64,000 nucleotides of DNA from Ochrobactrum sp. Marseille-Q0166 (GTDB lineage: Bacteria > Pseudomonadota > Alphaproteobacteria > Rhizobiales > Rhizobiaceae). Where the stretch lies: NCBI RefSeq assembly GCF_014397025.1, contig NZ_JACJUO010000001.1, positions 496,001 through 560,000 of the forward strand, in the 5' to 3' direction. Below, one piece after another: positions 38,231 to 45,738 of this stretch. The notes beneath the pieces were generated by a model, which did no database searches, was not told the DNA's origin, and worked only from the letters and a program-made list of their open reading frames with translations. Every line of letters starts with the position of its first letter. Position 1 is the stretch's first letter. The translations under genes and the position numbers were made by a program.

Positions 38231-38368
38231 GCATTGCCGTGATGCCGGTCTGCAAATGGCGTTCTGTTTGCGCTTCTGTGCTCACTTACTTCAAGTAAGC
38301 TCCGCTCCGATGCTCAACAGATCACTATTTTCGCCACGGCCTGACGACAATGCGCGTCGCGGATGGTT
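38231..38368. repeat. Hairpin/repeat-like gap between adenosyltransferase and queE
   Basis: CTTACTT-C-AAGTAAG (around 38285-38299) forms a tight hairpin in a GC-rich surround, and GCAAA...TTTGC arms lie just upstream. There is no T tract. The sequence resembles a decayed Rhizobiales intergenic repeat; no gene is seen. Confidence 0.35.
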
Positions 38369-39100
38369 TCAGACACCACGCTTATTGCCCCAGATCAGCA
38401 CATGAAGCTGTGGCAGAACGTGGGCTTCAAACCAGCGATCAGCCATCACCTTGTCGATCAGCCATTCCATGCGGTTCATGATACCGTCCATGTCGATGCG
38501 GGCATCGTCATCTTCGGGCGGCGGCGGTGTGTGATTGCCGGGCTGAAGGTAGACAGCCAAATGCGGATGACGTGCTGATGCCGCCTTCGCAAAGGTATAA
38601 TCCGCATCATCGAAGACCACGAATTTCAGCACGGTCTTTGGTTTTGGTCCTGCAGCATCAATGGATGCAGCGAGTGCATCCCAATCTGTCTCCATGCCGC
38701 TAGAGGGCGGTTTTGGGCTTAGAACCAGCGTATCAAGCCGGGAAAACCAGCCCTTTGCCACAGATCCCTGTGTTTCGAGTGCAAAGCGATAACCTTGCTT
38801 GTGTCCATGATCGATCAGCGGCCCCAAAGGCTGAATGGCCGGGTTGCCACCGGAAAGTGACACTGTTATTGGCTTTTTGCCAGAGAGTGTCGTCACTTCA
38901 TGCCAGATAGCCTCAATGCTCATCTGTTTCCAGTCATGGCGAAAGCGGCTTTCAACGGCGTGCAGACTGTCACACCATGCGCAGCGATAGTCGCAGCCAC
39001 CCGTGCGCACGAAAACAGTCGGCTCGCCGCTCAACACACCTTCGCCCTGAATGGTAGGGCCGAAAATCTCGCTGATGCGGATTTCTGGACACTTGATCAT
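38369..39100 (-). CDS. queE: 7-carboxy-7-deazaguanine synthase
   Basis: Radical-SAM enzyme of 243 aa starting [21 protein letters not shown] at 39100, where ATG overlaps the queD stop as ATGA. The cluster motif is CDYRCAWC (C-x3-C-x2-C), preceded by FVRTGG, and SLSGGNPA is the usual glycine-rich segment. It converts carboxytetrahydropterin to 7-carboxy-7-deazaguanine. Last gene of queC-queD-queE. Confidence 0.95.
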   Translation of the reverse strand: MIKCPEIRISEIFGPTIQGEGVLSGEPTVFVRTGGCDYRCAWCDSLHAVESRFRHDWKQMSIEAIWHEVTTLSGKKPITVSLSGGNPAIQPLGPLIDHGHKQGYRFALETQGSVAKGWFSRLDTLVLSPKPPSSGMETDWDALAASIDAAGPKPKTVLKFVVFDDADYTFAKAASARHPHLAVYLQPGNHTPPPPEDDDARIDMDGIMNRMEWLIDKVMADRWFEAHVLPQLHVLIWGNKRGV

Positions 39101-39483
39101 TGCTTTAGAAAGCATGGTTGCAGACGTTCCGGGCGGTATTCAGCCCATGTTTTTGGCGTTTCGCTGACCCTCACGGCGGTGACCTCATGCCAGCGTGCTT
39201 GGCACCATTCATAAAGATGCAGCGCCAGAAACTCTGCTGTGACGCAATTATGCCCAAGCACATCATTGAGATGGCGGTGGTCGAGTTCATCATCGATATA
39301 GCGCTTGAGTGGCGCCAACTCGTGATAATCACGCACGAAACCATGCTCATTGAGGTCGGCTGCCGACAGTTCCACCTCAACGATGTAATTGTGCCCGTGC
39401 AGCCGCGCGCATTGATGATCGGCAGGCAGTTCTGTGAGTTGATGCGAAGCGGCGAAATGAAATTCTTTCGTGATGCGAAACAT
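39097..39483 (-). CDS. queD: 6-carboxy-5,6,7,8-tetrahydropterin synthase
   Basis: Protein of 128 aa. Zinc-binding histidines lie in [10 protein letters not shown] and [14 protein letters not shown], and the catalytic Cys is in [11 protein letters not shown]. It acts before QueE in preQ0 synthesis. Its start overlaps the queC stop (TGATG) and its stop overlaps the queE start, so all three are tightly coupled. Confidence 0.95.
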   Translation of the reverse strand: MFRITKEFHFAASHQLTELPADHQCARLHGHNYIVEVELSAADLNEHGFVRDYHELAPLKRYIDDELDHRHLNDVLGHNCVTAEFLALHLYEWCQARWHEVTAVRVSETPKTWAEYRPERLQPCFLKQ

Positions 39484-40181
39484 CAGGCGCTCCTTTTCTC
39501 GATTACCGCACGCCAGAAATCTGCATCCTCATAGACAGTGGGATCTGCGATACCTGCCAGATGGAAGGCTTCGCGACGTTCAACGCAGGTACCGCAACGC
39601 CCGCAATGATGCTCGCCTCCCTTATAGCAGGACCATGTGGCTTCAAATGGTGCCTTGTATTTTACACCGTCTGAAACGATGGCGCTTTTTGACTTGTGCA
39701 CATAGGGCGCAAGCACCTGAATATCGGCATATCCTTCGAGCGCATGGTTCTGCATGATCTGAAAAGCATCGATAAAGCCAGGGCGACAATCGGGGTAGAT
39801 GAAATGGTCGCCGCCGTGAACAGCGAGCGCCACGGCATCGGCCTTCTGGGCTGCTGCCACGCCAAAGGCGATAGCCAGCATGATGGCGTTACGGTTGGGA
39901 ACGACCGTGATTTTCATCGTTTCTTCGGCGTAATGACCATCGGGAACATCAACGTCATCTGTCAGAGCCGAGCCGGTCAGACTGGCGCCGATCGACCGGA
40001 TATCGATGATCTGATACGGAACATTTAGCCGCTTTGCGCATGCTTCCGCAAAGCTCAGTTCCTTTTTGTGCCGCTGGCCGTAATCAAAAGAGATAAGGCC
40101 AGTGAGCTGTTGTTCTGCCGCGATTTTGTGCGCAAGCGAAACGGAGTCCAATCCGCCAGAGCAGATGACAAGCGTCTTCAT
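39483..40181 (-). CDS. queC: 7-cyano-7-deazaguanine synthase
   Basis: ATP-dependent enzyme of 232 aa that turns carboxydeazaguanine into preQ0. The PP-loop is CSGGLDSVSLAH at the N-terminus, and the zinc site is CYKGGEHHCGRCGTCVERREAF near the C-terminus. First gene of the operon and preceded by a probable preQ1 riboswitch. Confidence 0.96.
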   Translation of the reverse strand: MKTLVICSGGLDSVSLAHKIAAEQQLTGLISFDYGQRHKKELSFAEACAKRLNVPYQIIDIRSIGASLTGSALTDDVDVPDGHYAEETMKITVVPNRNAIMLAIAFGVAAAQKADAVALAVHGGDHFIYPDCRPGFIDAFQIMQNHALEGYADIQVLAPYVHKSKSAIVSDGVKYKAPFEATWSCYKGGEHHCGRCGTCVERREAFHLAGIADPTVYEDADFWRAVIEKRSA

Positions 40182-40187
40182 AGTTTG

Positions 40188-40224
40188 AGTCCTTGTTTTG
40201 ACCGGGTAGGCTGCGACCGGATGT
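40188..40224 (-). promoter_or_regulatory. Probable preQ1-I riboswitch upstream of queC
   Basis: On the minus strand a 4-bp CCGG/CCGG stem encloses a C/A-rich loop (TCGCAGCCTAC) and is followed by TCAAAACAAGGA, the A-rich tail that folds back on the loop and contains the ribosome-binding site. This is the compact preQ1-I layout (hairpin plus A-rich tail), and the AAGG lies 9-10 bases before the queC ATG. Context (queCDE) strongly supports it; a covariance search would settle it. Confidence 0.65.
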
Positions 40225-40415
40225 TTACGCGGCTCTCCTACCGCATGAAGTCAGGCTTGTAAACGCCAAGAAAAGGGGAGGGTATGCATCGTGGGACAAA
40301 TCATGCCTAAGAGCTTCAAATTGATATGGCGCGATCGGATGAATGTTAGTGCGAAAAAGGAATGACTATCTGTCAGAATATATTCATTTAAATCGAAATA
40401 GCAGGCCATCCGCGA

Positions 40416-40431
40416 TTGACGCGCACGTCAA
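40416..40431. promoter_or_regulatory. Inverted repeat TTGACG-N4-CGTCAA upstream of etfB
   Basis: A perfect 6-4-6 inverted repeat (TTGACG CGCA CGTCAA) lies about 158 bases before etfB in the etfB-queC gap. It may be an operator; no regulator is assigned. Confidence 0.4.
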
Positions 40432-40509
40432 CCGTCTTTAGGTTTCGTGCCGGTTCCTGATGTTGCGGGGAAGTGCCGGTTTTGACGGCGTTTCTGTCAG
40501 CAACGTTTT

Positions 40510-40528
40510 CATGTCGGATTCTGACATG
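40510..40528. promoter_or_regulatory. Inverted repeat CATGTC-N7-GACATG upstream of etfB
   Basis: A 6-7-6 inverted repeat centred about 70 bases before etfB, a good position for an operator of the etfBA unit. No known family can be named from the sequence. Confidence 0.4.
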
Positions 40529-40588
40529 CGGGCAAAGATTCACGGCGGCATAGTCGTGTCGCAAAAGTCATTGAAGAGGTAATCGCGG

Positions 40589-41335
40589 ATGAAAGTCCTT
40601 GTCGCAGTAAAGCGGGTTGTAGATTACAACGTAAAGATCCGTGTTAAGGGGGATGGTTCTGGCGTTGAGCTTGCAAACGTCAAGATGTCGATGAACCCTT
40701 TTGACGAGATCGCAGTTGAAGAAGCGATCCGTTTGAAAGAAGCTGGCAAGGTTACAGAAATCGTCGTGGTTTCGGTCGGTCCAGCACAGGCGCAGGAAAC
40801 GCTGCGCACGGCCCTTGCCATGGGTGCTGATCGTGCAATTCTAGTTAAGACCGACGAAACCGTCGAGCCGCTTGGCGTTGCCAAGGTGTTGAAGGGGGTA
40901 GTGGAAGCTGAACAGCCAGACCTCGTGTTTCTCGGCAAGCAGGCGATTGACGACGATAGTAACCAGACCGGTCAGATGCTTTCCGCACTGCTCAACTGGA
41001 GCCAGGCAACATTCGCCTCGAAGGTGGAGCTAGGCGACGGTTCGGTCAAGGTAACGCGCGAAGTGGATGGCGGTCTGCAGACCATTGATGTGAAGCTTCC
41101 AGCCATTGTCACGGTTGATCTTCGTTTGAACCAGCCGCGCTATGCTTCGCTGCCAAACATCATGAAGGCCAAGAAGAAGCCGCTTGATGAGAAGGCACCT
41201 GCTGATTTCGGTGCTGACATTGCCCCACGTCTCAAGGTTCTGAAGACTGAAGAACCGGGTGGCCGCAAGGCTGGCGTGAAGGTTGGTTCGGTTTCCGAGC
41301 TGGTTGAGAAGCTTAAGGCCGACGGCGTATTGTAA
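40589..41335 (+). CDS. etfB: Electron transfer flavoprotein beta subunit
   Basis: Protein of 248 aa that binds AMP and, with EtfA, passes electrons from acyl-CoA dehydrogenases to ETF:quinone oxidoreductase. [20 protein letters not shown] and [18 protein letters not shown] segments are typical. The recognition loop [19 protein letters not shown] (about 179-197) keeps the lysines (K193, K195-197) that ETFBKMT methylates in human ETF-beta. etfA follows after 21 bases. Confidence 0.96.
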   Translation: MKVLVAVKRVVDYNVKIRVKGDGSGVELANVKMSMNPFDEIAVEEAIRLKEAGKVTEIVVVSVGPAQAQETLRTALAMGADRAILVKTDETVEPLGVAKVLKGVVEAEQPDLVFLGKQAIDDDSNQTGQMLSALLNWSQATFASKVELGDGSVKVTREVDGGLQTIDVKLPAIVTVDLRLNQPRYASLPNIMKAKKKPLDEKAPADFGADIAPRLKVLKTEEPGGRKAGVKVGSVSELVEKLKADGVL

Positions 41336-41356
41336 CAGATCGGAAGGGACAAACAC

Positions 41357-42286
41357 ATGGCTATTCTTCTTATTGCCGAACACGACAATGCAAGCCTTTC
41401 CGATCAGACTGCAAAGGCTCTGACTGCTGCTGCCCAGATTGGTGGCGATGTCGATATTCTGGTTGCAGGCAAGGGTGCGAAAGCAGCCGCTGATGCAGCT
41501 GCAAAGCTTGTCGGAGTGCGCAAGGTTCTGTTGGCTGAAAGCGATGCACTGGAAAACCGTCTGGCCGAGCCACTCGCAGCAGCTATCGTTGAACTCGCCG
41601 GCAATTACGACACGATCATTGCACCAGCCACCACTTCGGCCAAGAATGTGCTGCCACGCGTTGCAGCTCTGCTTGATGTGATGCAGCTGTCGGAAATTAT
41701 GGAAGTTGTGTCCGCTGACACCTTCAAGCGTCCGATCTATGCTGGCAATGCGATCCAGACGGTTCAGTCGACCGATGCCAAGAAGGTCATCACGGTTCGT
41801 ACGGCTTCTTTCTCGGCAACTGGTGAGGGCGGTTCGGCTCCAGTTGAAAGCGTGAACGCTGCTGCTGATCCTGCTCTTTCGAGCTTTGTTGAAAACGCAC
41901 TGTCGGATTCGGATCGTCCGGAGCTGACCTCTGCCAAGATCATCATCTCGGGCGGTCGTGCACTTGGTTCGTCAGAGAAGTTTGAGGAAGTGATCCTTCC
42001 TGTTGCCGACAAGCTTGGCGCCGCCGTTGGTGCAAGCCGTGCAGCAGTTGATGCTGGCTATGCGCCAAACGATTGGCAGGTTGGTCAGACCGGTAAAGTG
42101 GTTGCGCCTGAACTTTACATTGCAGTTGGTATCTCCGGTGCAATCCAGCATCTGGCGGGCATGAAAGACAGCCGCGTGATCGTTGCGATCAATAAGGATG
42201 AAGAAGCGCCGATCTTCCAGGTGGCGGATTATGGCCTCGTGGGTGACCTGTTCACCATTCTGCCAGAGCTGCAGAAAGCGCTTTAA
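41357..42286 (+). CDS. etfA: Electron transfer flavoprotein alpha subunit
   Basis: FAD-binding subunit of 309 aa. The C-terminal FAD domain has [62 protein letters not shown], the standard ETF-alpha signature. Pairs with EtfB in beta-oxidation and amino-acid catabolism. A terminator follows, then hbd. Confidence 0.96.
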   Translation: MAILLIAEHDNASLSDQTAKALTAAAQIGGDVDILVAGKGAKAAADAAAKLVGVRKVLLAESDALENRLAEPLAAAIVELAGNYDTIIAPATTSAKNVLPRVAALLDVMQLSEIMEVVSADTFKRPIYAGNAIQTVQSTDAKKVITVRTASFSATGEGGSAPVESVNAAADPALSSFVENALSDSDRPELTSAKIIISGGRALGSSEKFEEVILPVADKLGAAVGASRAAVDAGYAPNDWQVGQTGKVVAPELYIAVGISGAIQHLAGMKDSRVIVAINKDEEAPIFQVADYGLVGDLFTILPELQKAL

Positions 42287-42293
42287 GTCATCA

Positions 42294-42325
42294 GAAGGCG
42301 GCAGTTTATACTGCCGCCTTTTTTA
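42294..42325 (+). terminator. Terminator after etfA
   Basis: AAGGCGGCAG (42295-42304) and CTGCCGCCTT (42311-42320) pair around TTTATA and are followed by a T tract. Confidence 0.9.
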
Positions 42326-42414
42326 TTTCCCGCCTTGCATTTTTCTCATGGTGCTGTCTTGTTAAGCAAGTTGTGAGACAGGCGTGCATATGTGAGCATG
42401 GAGGAGTTAAAACT

Positions 42415-43290
42415 GTGGCAATCAAGACCGTAGGTATTGTTGGTGCCGGGCAGATGGGCAGTGGAATTGCGCATGTCTGCGCGTTGGCAGGTTTCGAAGT
42501 CCTCGTGCATGACGCATCGGCTGAACGTCTTGAAAAGGGTATTGCTACAATCAATGGCAATATGGCGCGGCAAGTATCTTCTGGAAAGCTGGAAGAACAA
42601 CAGCGTGCCGACGCAATGAAGCTGATCCGTCCTGCTGTTTCAATGGAAGACCTCGCAGGCGTTGATCTGGCAATTGAAGCCGCCACCGAAGACGAAACAG
42701 TCAAGCGCAAGATTTTTGCTCAGCTTTGTCCGGTGCTAAACCCCGAAGCCATTGTTGCGACCAACACATCGTCGATCTCGATCACGCGTCTTGCTTCGAC
42801 CACGGACCGTCCAGAGCGCTTCATCGGTATTCACTTCATGAATCCCGTGCCAATCATGAAATTGGTTGAACTCGTGCGGGGTATTGCGACTGAGGAAGAC
42901 ACATTCCGCAAGTCAAAGGATTTTGTAACCGCACTTGGCAAGACTGTAACGGTTGCCGAAGATTTCCCGGCTTTCATCGTCAACCGCATTCTGCTTCCCA
43001 TGATCAACGAAGCGATCTACACGCTTTATGAAGGCGTGGGCAGCGTCGAGGCAATCGACACCGCCATGAAGCTAGGTGCAAACCATCCGATGGGGCCTTT
43101 GCAGCTTGCGGATTTCATTGGCCTCGATACGTGTCTTTCCATCATGCAGGTGCTGCATGATGGGCTGTCGGACTCGAAATACCGCCCATGCCCATTGCTG
43201 GTCAAATATGTCGAAGCTGGCTGGCTGGGGCGTAAAACAGGCCGCGGCTTTTATGATTATCGCGGCGAAACTCCGGTTCCGACGCGTTAA
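42415..43290 (+). CDS. hbd: 3-hydroxybutyryl-CoA dehydrogenase
   Basis: NAD-dependent enzyme of 291 aa. The start is a GTG at 42415 behind GGAGG; the ATG at 42373 adds residues that do not align. The Rossmann motif is VGIVGAGQMGSGIAHVCALAGFEV, with the NTSSISITRLAS loop, FMNPVPIMKLVELV and the C-terminal PLQLADFIGLDTCLSIMQVLHD. It oxidises 3-hydroxyacyl-CoA in butyrate/PHB metabolism, consistent with etfBA next door, though separated by a terminator. Confidence 0.94.
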   Translation: MAIKTVGIVGAGQMGSGIAHVCALAGFEVLVHDASAERLEKGIATINGNMARQVSSGKLEEQQRADAMKLIRPAVSMEDLAGVDLAIEAATEDETVKRKIFAQLCPVLNPEAIVATNTSSISITRLASTTDRPERFIGIHFMNPVPIMKLVELVRGIATEEDTFRKSKDFVTALGKTVTVAEDFPAFIVNRILLPMINEAIYTLYEGVGSVEAIDTAMKLGANHPMGPLQLADFIGLDTCLSIMQVLHDGLSDSKYRPCPLLVKYVEAGWLGRKTGRGFYDYRGETPVPTR

Positions 43291-43310
43291 ACGAACTTTG
43301 GATTTTTGTG

Positions 43311-43340
43311 ACAGCCGGTGTTGAAGCGCCGGCTGTTTTA
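43311..43340 (+). terminator. Hairpin after hbd
   Basis: ACAGCCGG and CCGGCTGT arms around a short loop, followed by TTTTAG. One base pair near the loop is imperfect. Confidence 0.7.
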
Positions 43341-43389
43341 GTTTGTGACTAATTTCCCACGGCTGTGGAAAACCTGAATATCCTTACTG

Positions 43390-43406
43390 TTAACTTAACC
43401 TTAACC
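43390..43406. promoter_or_regulatory. CtrA-type box before the 42-residue small ORF
   Basis: TTAACTTAACCTTAACC fits TTAA-N7-TTAA exactly. It lies about 140 bases before the small ORF at 43545 and after hbd. CtrA binding is inferred from the consensus. Confidence 0.6.
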
Positions 43407-43544
43407 ATACCGATTCAGGGGTTGTTCATCTTTAATTGTTAAAGTTTTCATTAAGATGTTCGGAAACATTCAGGGTTTCAGCAACCCTAACAGGCTGTGA
43501 CGGGCATCATTCTCGAAAAGCAATTTGGTGAAGAGGTGAAGACG

Positions 43545-43673
43545 ATGAACATTATAGTTCAGCTGCGTGACAGCGTTAATGTTATTCGTGAATTCGTCGC
43601 ACCAAGCTACAGGCCCGAGCGCCATTACATGCGCGGACCGGGCCCGGCTTGCGCGGCACGCACGGGTAGCTGA
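43545..43673 (+). CDS. Small ORF of 42 residues, possible conserved small protein
   Basis: The peptide begins MNIIVQLRDSVNVIREFVAP, then the basic/aromatic RPERHYMRGPGPAC and a short tail ending ARTGS. It has a ribosome-binding site (GAGGTGAAG) 3-11 bases upstream of the ATG, codon use like its neighbours, a CtrA-type box upstream and its own strong terminator downstream, so the unit looks complete. An amphipathic start followed by an RHYMRGPGP motif suggests a defined short peptide. I recall similar short Rhizobiales peptides but cannot verify. Function unknown. Confidence 0.55.
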   Translation: MNIIVQLRDSVNVIREFVAPSYRPERHYMRGPGPACAARTGS

Positions 43674-43704
43674 TTTTCGGAACAACTTGGAAAGAACGGA
43701 TAAA

Positions 43705-43736
43705 AAAAGCCAGAGCGATCATACGCTCTGGCTTTT
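43705..43736. terminator. Bidirectional terminator between the small ORF and cysK
   Basis: AAAAGCCAGAGCG and CGCTCTGGCTTTT pair around ATCATA; A and T tracts on both sides suit both the plus-strand small ORF and minus-strand cysK. Confidence 0.88.
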
Positions 43737-43757
43737 GTTTTGCCGAATCCGGCTCAC

Positions 43758-44741
43758 TTACTCCAGACCTTCAAACAAAGCTGTCGAAAGATAGCGTTCT
43801 GCGAAGGATGGAATTATGATCACGATATTCTTGCCCTTGTTTTCAGGGCGTTTGCCAACTTCGATAGCGGCAGTAAGCGCTGCGCCTGAAGAAATGCCGA
43901 CCGGAATGCCTTCAATGCGAGCAATCAGGCGGGAGTTGGCAAAAGAATCTTCGTTGGAAACGGTGACGATTTCATCATAGATGCCAGTATCAAGCGTTTT
44001 GGGTGCAAAGCCTGCGCCGATACCCTGGATCTTATGTGGCCCGGGTGTGCCGCCAGAAAGCACTGGCGAATCCTTGGGTTCGACAGCGATCACCTTGAAG
44101 GAAGGCTTGCGTGCCTTGATCACCTGACCAACACCGGTGATTGTCCCGCCGGTGCCGATGCCGGAAATCAGGATGTCAGCTTCACCGTTGGTGTCGTTCC
44201 AGATTTCCTCAGCCGTGGTAAGGCGGTGAATTTCAGGATTGGCCGGGTTTTCAAACTGCTGCGGAATAATGGCATTCGGGTTGCCTTCGGCGATTTCTTC
44301 CGCCTTGGCAATGGCGCCCTTCATGCCTTTTGCGCCTTCTGTGAGAACTAACTCTGCACCGAGCAGTTTGAGCAGCTTGCGCCGTTCAACAGACATGGTT
44401 TCAGGCATGGTCAGAACGAGACGATAGCCCTTGGCAGCTGCTGCAAAAGCCAGCGCAATGCCGGTGTTGCCAGAAGTCGGTTCCACAAATACGGTCTTGC
44501 CGGGAACAGCTTTGCCCTGTGCTTCAAGCGCTTCGATCAACGCAAGACCGATACGATCTTTCACACTTGCCAATGGATTGAAGAATTCGAGCTTGACAAG
44601 AAGGTTGGCTTCAACGCCATTTTCCTTGGCAAACTTGTCGATACGCACGAGCGGCGTATTGCCGATCGTATCGAGAATGGAATTATAGATGCGACCGCGT
44701 CCTGCGGTCTCGCCGTCTTTTCCGCCAAGGGGCTTGCTCAT
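43758..44741 (-). CDS. cysK: Cysteine synthase A (O-acetylserine sulfhydrylase)
   Basis: PLP enzyme of 327 aa. The Schiff-base lysine lies in [16 protein letters not shown], the substrate loop is [27 protein letters not shown], and the phosphate loop is [14 protein letters not shown]. The N-terminal ~20 residues ([20 protein letters not shown]) are an extension over the minimal domain. Makes cysteine from O-acetylserine and sulfide. It ends at a bidirectional terminator. Confidence 0.95.
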   Translation of the reverse strand: MSKPLGGKDGETAGRGRIYNSILDTIGNTPLVRIDKFAKENGVEANLLVKLEFFNPLASVKDRIGLALIEALEAQGKAVPGKTVFVEPTSGNTGIALAFAAAAKGYRLVLTMPETMSVERRKLLKLLGAELVLTEGAKGMKGAIAKAEEIAEGNPNAIIPQQFENPANPEIHRLTTAEEIWNDTNGEADILISGIGTGGTITGVGQVIKARKPSFKVIAVEPKDSPVLSGGTPGPHKIQGIGAGFAPKTLDTGIYDEIVTVSNEDSFANSRLIARIEGIPVGISSGAALTAAIEVGKRPENKGKNIVIIIPSFAERYLSTALFEGLE

Positions 44742-45065
44742 GGAATAATCTCCTTCTGTTTGGGGCGAAGTTTATGAGGAAATGGCGCAAAAGCATAGCT
44801 GGGTCCATGCATCAAATTGGATAAATTTAGAATTTTATTCTTTAAAATGGATATAATTGGCATATTATTACAGGTGATTGGGTGCTGCTGAAGCGCACGA
44901 TCATTTGTTTGAAAATCACTTAGTCCTTTAGCGAAAACAGATCAGTTGCCCTTTCGGTAACCTCCTCATGTCTATAAGCTTTTATTGTCTGATTGATCCG
45001 CATCAATGCTCTTATCTTTAAGAGCGCGCATGGTTGGATCGTGATCATAAACTGGAGGTTGGGCC
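44742..45065. other. Intergenic region between cysK and the universal stress gene
   Basis: 324 bases, AT-rich in the cysK-proximal half (44810-44870). It contains the divergent promoters and the Fnr/FixK box; no gene is seen. Confidence 0.5.
44993..45006. promoter_or_regulatory. Fnr/FixK-type box upstream of uspA
   Basis: TTGATCCGCATCAA fits the consensus TTGAT-N4-ATCAA perfectly. Its centre is 66 bases before the GTG start at 45066, a usual distance for activation. In alphaproteobacteria such boxes bind FnrN or FixK under low oxygen. Confidence 0.75.
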
Positions 45066-45515
45066 GTGTATAAAACAATTCTGATTGCAACCGATGGATC
45101 TGAACTCGCCGACAAGGGCGTAGAGCAGGGTGTGGCGCTGGCAAAGCAATTTGGCTCGAAGGTGCTGCTGGTTTCTGTTACTGAACTTCTGCCATCTTAC
45201 GGCATCGTCGTTGCTGCGGAGTGGGCATCCAGCCCTGCCGCCTTCCAAGAGTACCGCGAGGCAATCACCAAAGCAGCTGCTGATTTGCTCGCCAAAGCAA
45301 AAGCCAAGGCGGCAGCTTCGGGCGTTGATGCTGAAACTCTTCACGTTGAGAACCAGTCGCCAGCACAGGGTATCATCGAGGCCGCCAAGCAGACAGGCAG
45401 CGATCTGATCGTGATCGCATCGCATGGCCGTCGCGGCGTCAACAAATTGTTGCTTGGCAGTCAGGCCGCAGAAGTACTTTCACTAAGTTCCGTCCCTGTT
45501 CTCGTGGTCAAATAA
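45066..45515 (+). CDS. Universal stress protein, UspA type
   Basis: Single-domain protein of 149 aa starting with GTG behind GGAGG. KTILIATDGSELADKGVEQGVALAKQF is the classic N-terminus, and SHGRRGVNKLLLGSQAAEVLSLSSVPVLVVK carries the nucleotide-binding G-rich loop and C-terminal signature. With the Fnr/FixK box it is likely induced in low oxygen. Partner and exact role unknown. Confidence 0.93.
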   Translation: MYKTILIATDGSELADKGVEQGVALAKQFGSKVLLVSVTELLPSYGIVVAAEWASSPAAFQEYREAITKAAADLLAKAKAKAAASGVDAETLHVENQSPAQGIIEAAKQTGSDLIVIASHGRRGVNKLLLGSQAAEVLSLSSVPVLVVK

Positions 45516-45738
45516 TGACATAATCTTCAATAATATACAGAAGGTATGACAATATTCATTCTGAATTTGCCAAATGCCTATCAGCGTCAAAACTGCAGAA
45601 AATCTTGCTGAGCCCCTCCTCCCCTAAAATGGGGACGGGGGGATCTGGCTATAAAAGCCGCTCGGTGCCAATCCAAGGTCGGCAACGGCAATCTTCCTAC
45701 CTATTTTGAAACACAAAAAGCTAAAAGGGTTAGCTCCA

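Larger units (their letters stand above)
40260..40588. other. Intergenic region before etfB
   Basis: No gene seen in the 407 bases between queC and etfB. It holds the riboswitch, two inverted repeats listed separately, and no clear sigma-70 consensus that I would defend. Confidence 0.5.

Noticed and set aside
38231..38368. Terminator between the adenosyltransferase and queE genes
   Set aside because: A hairpin exists but there is no T tract on either side, so listed only as a repeat-like hairpin.
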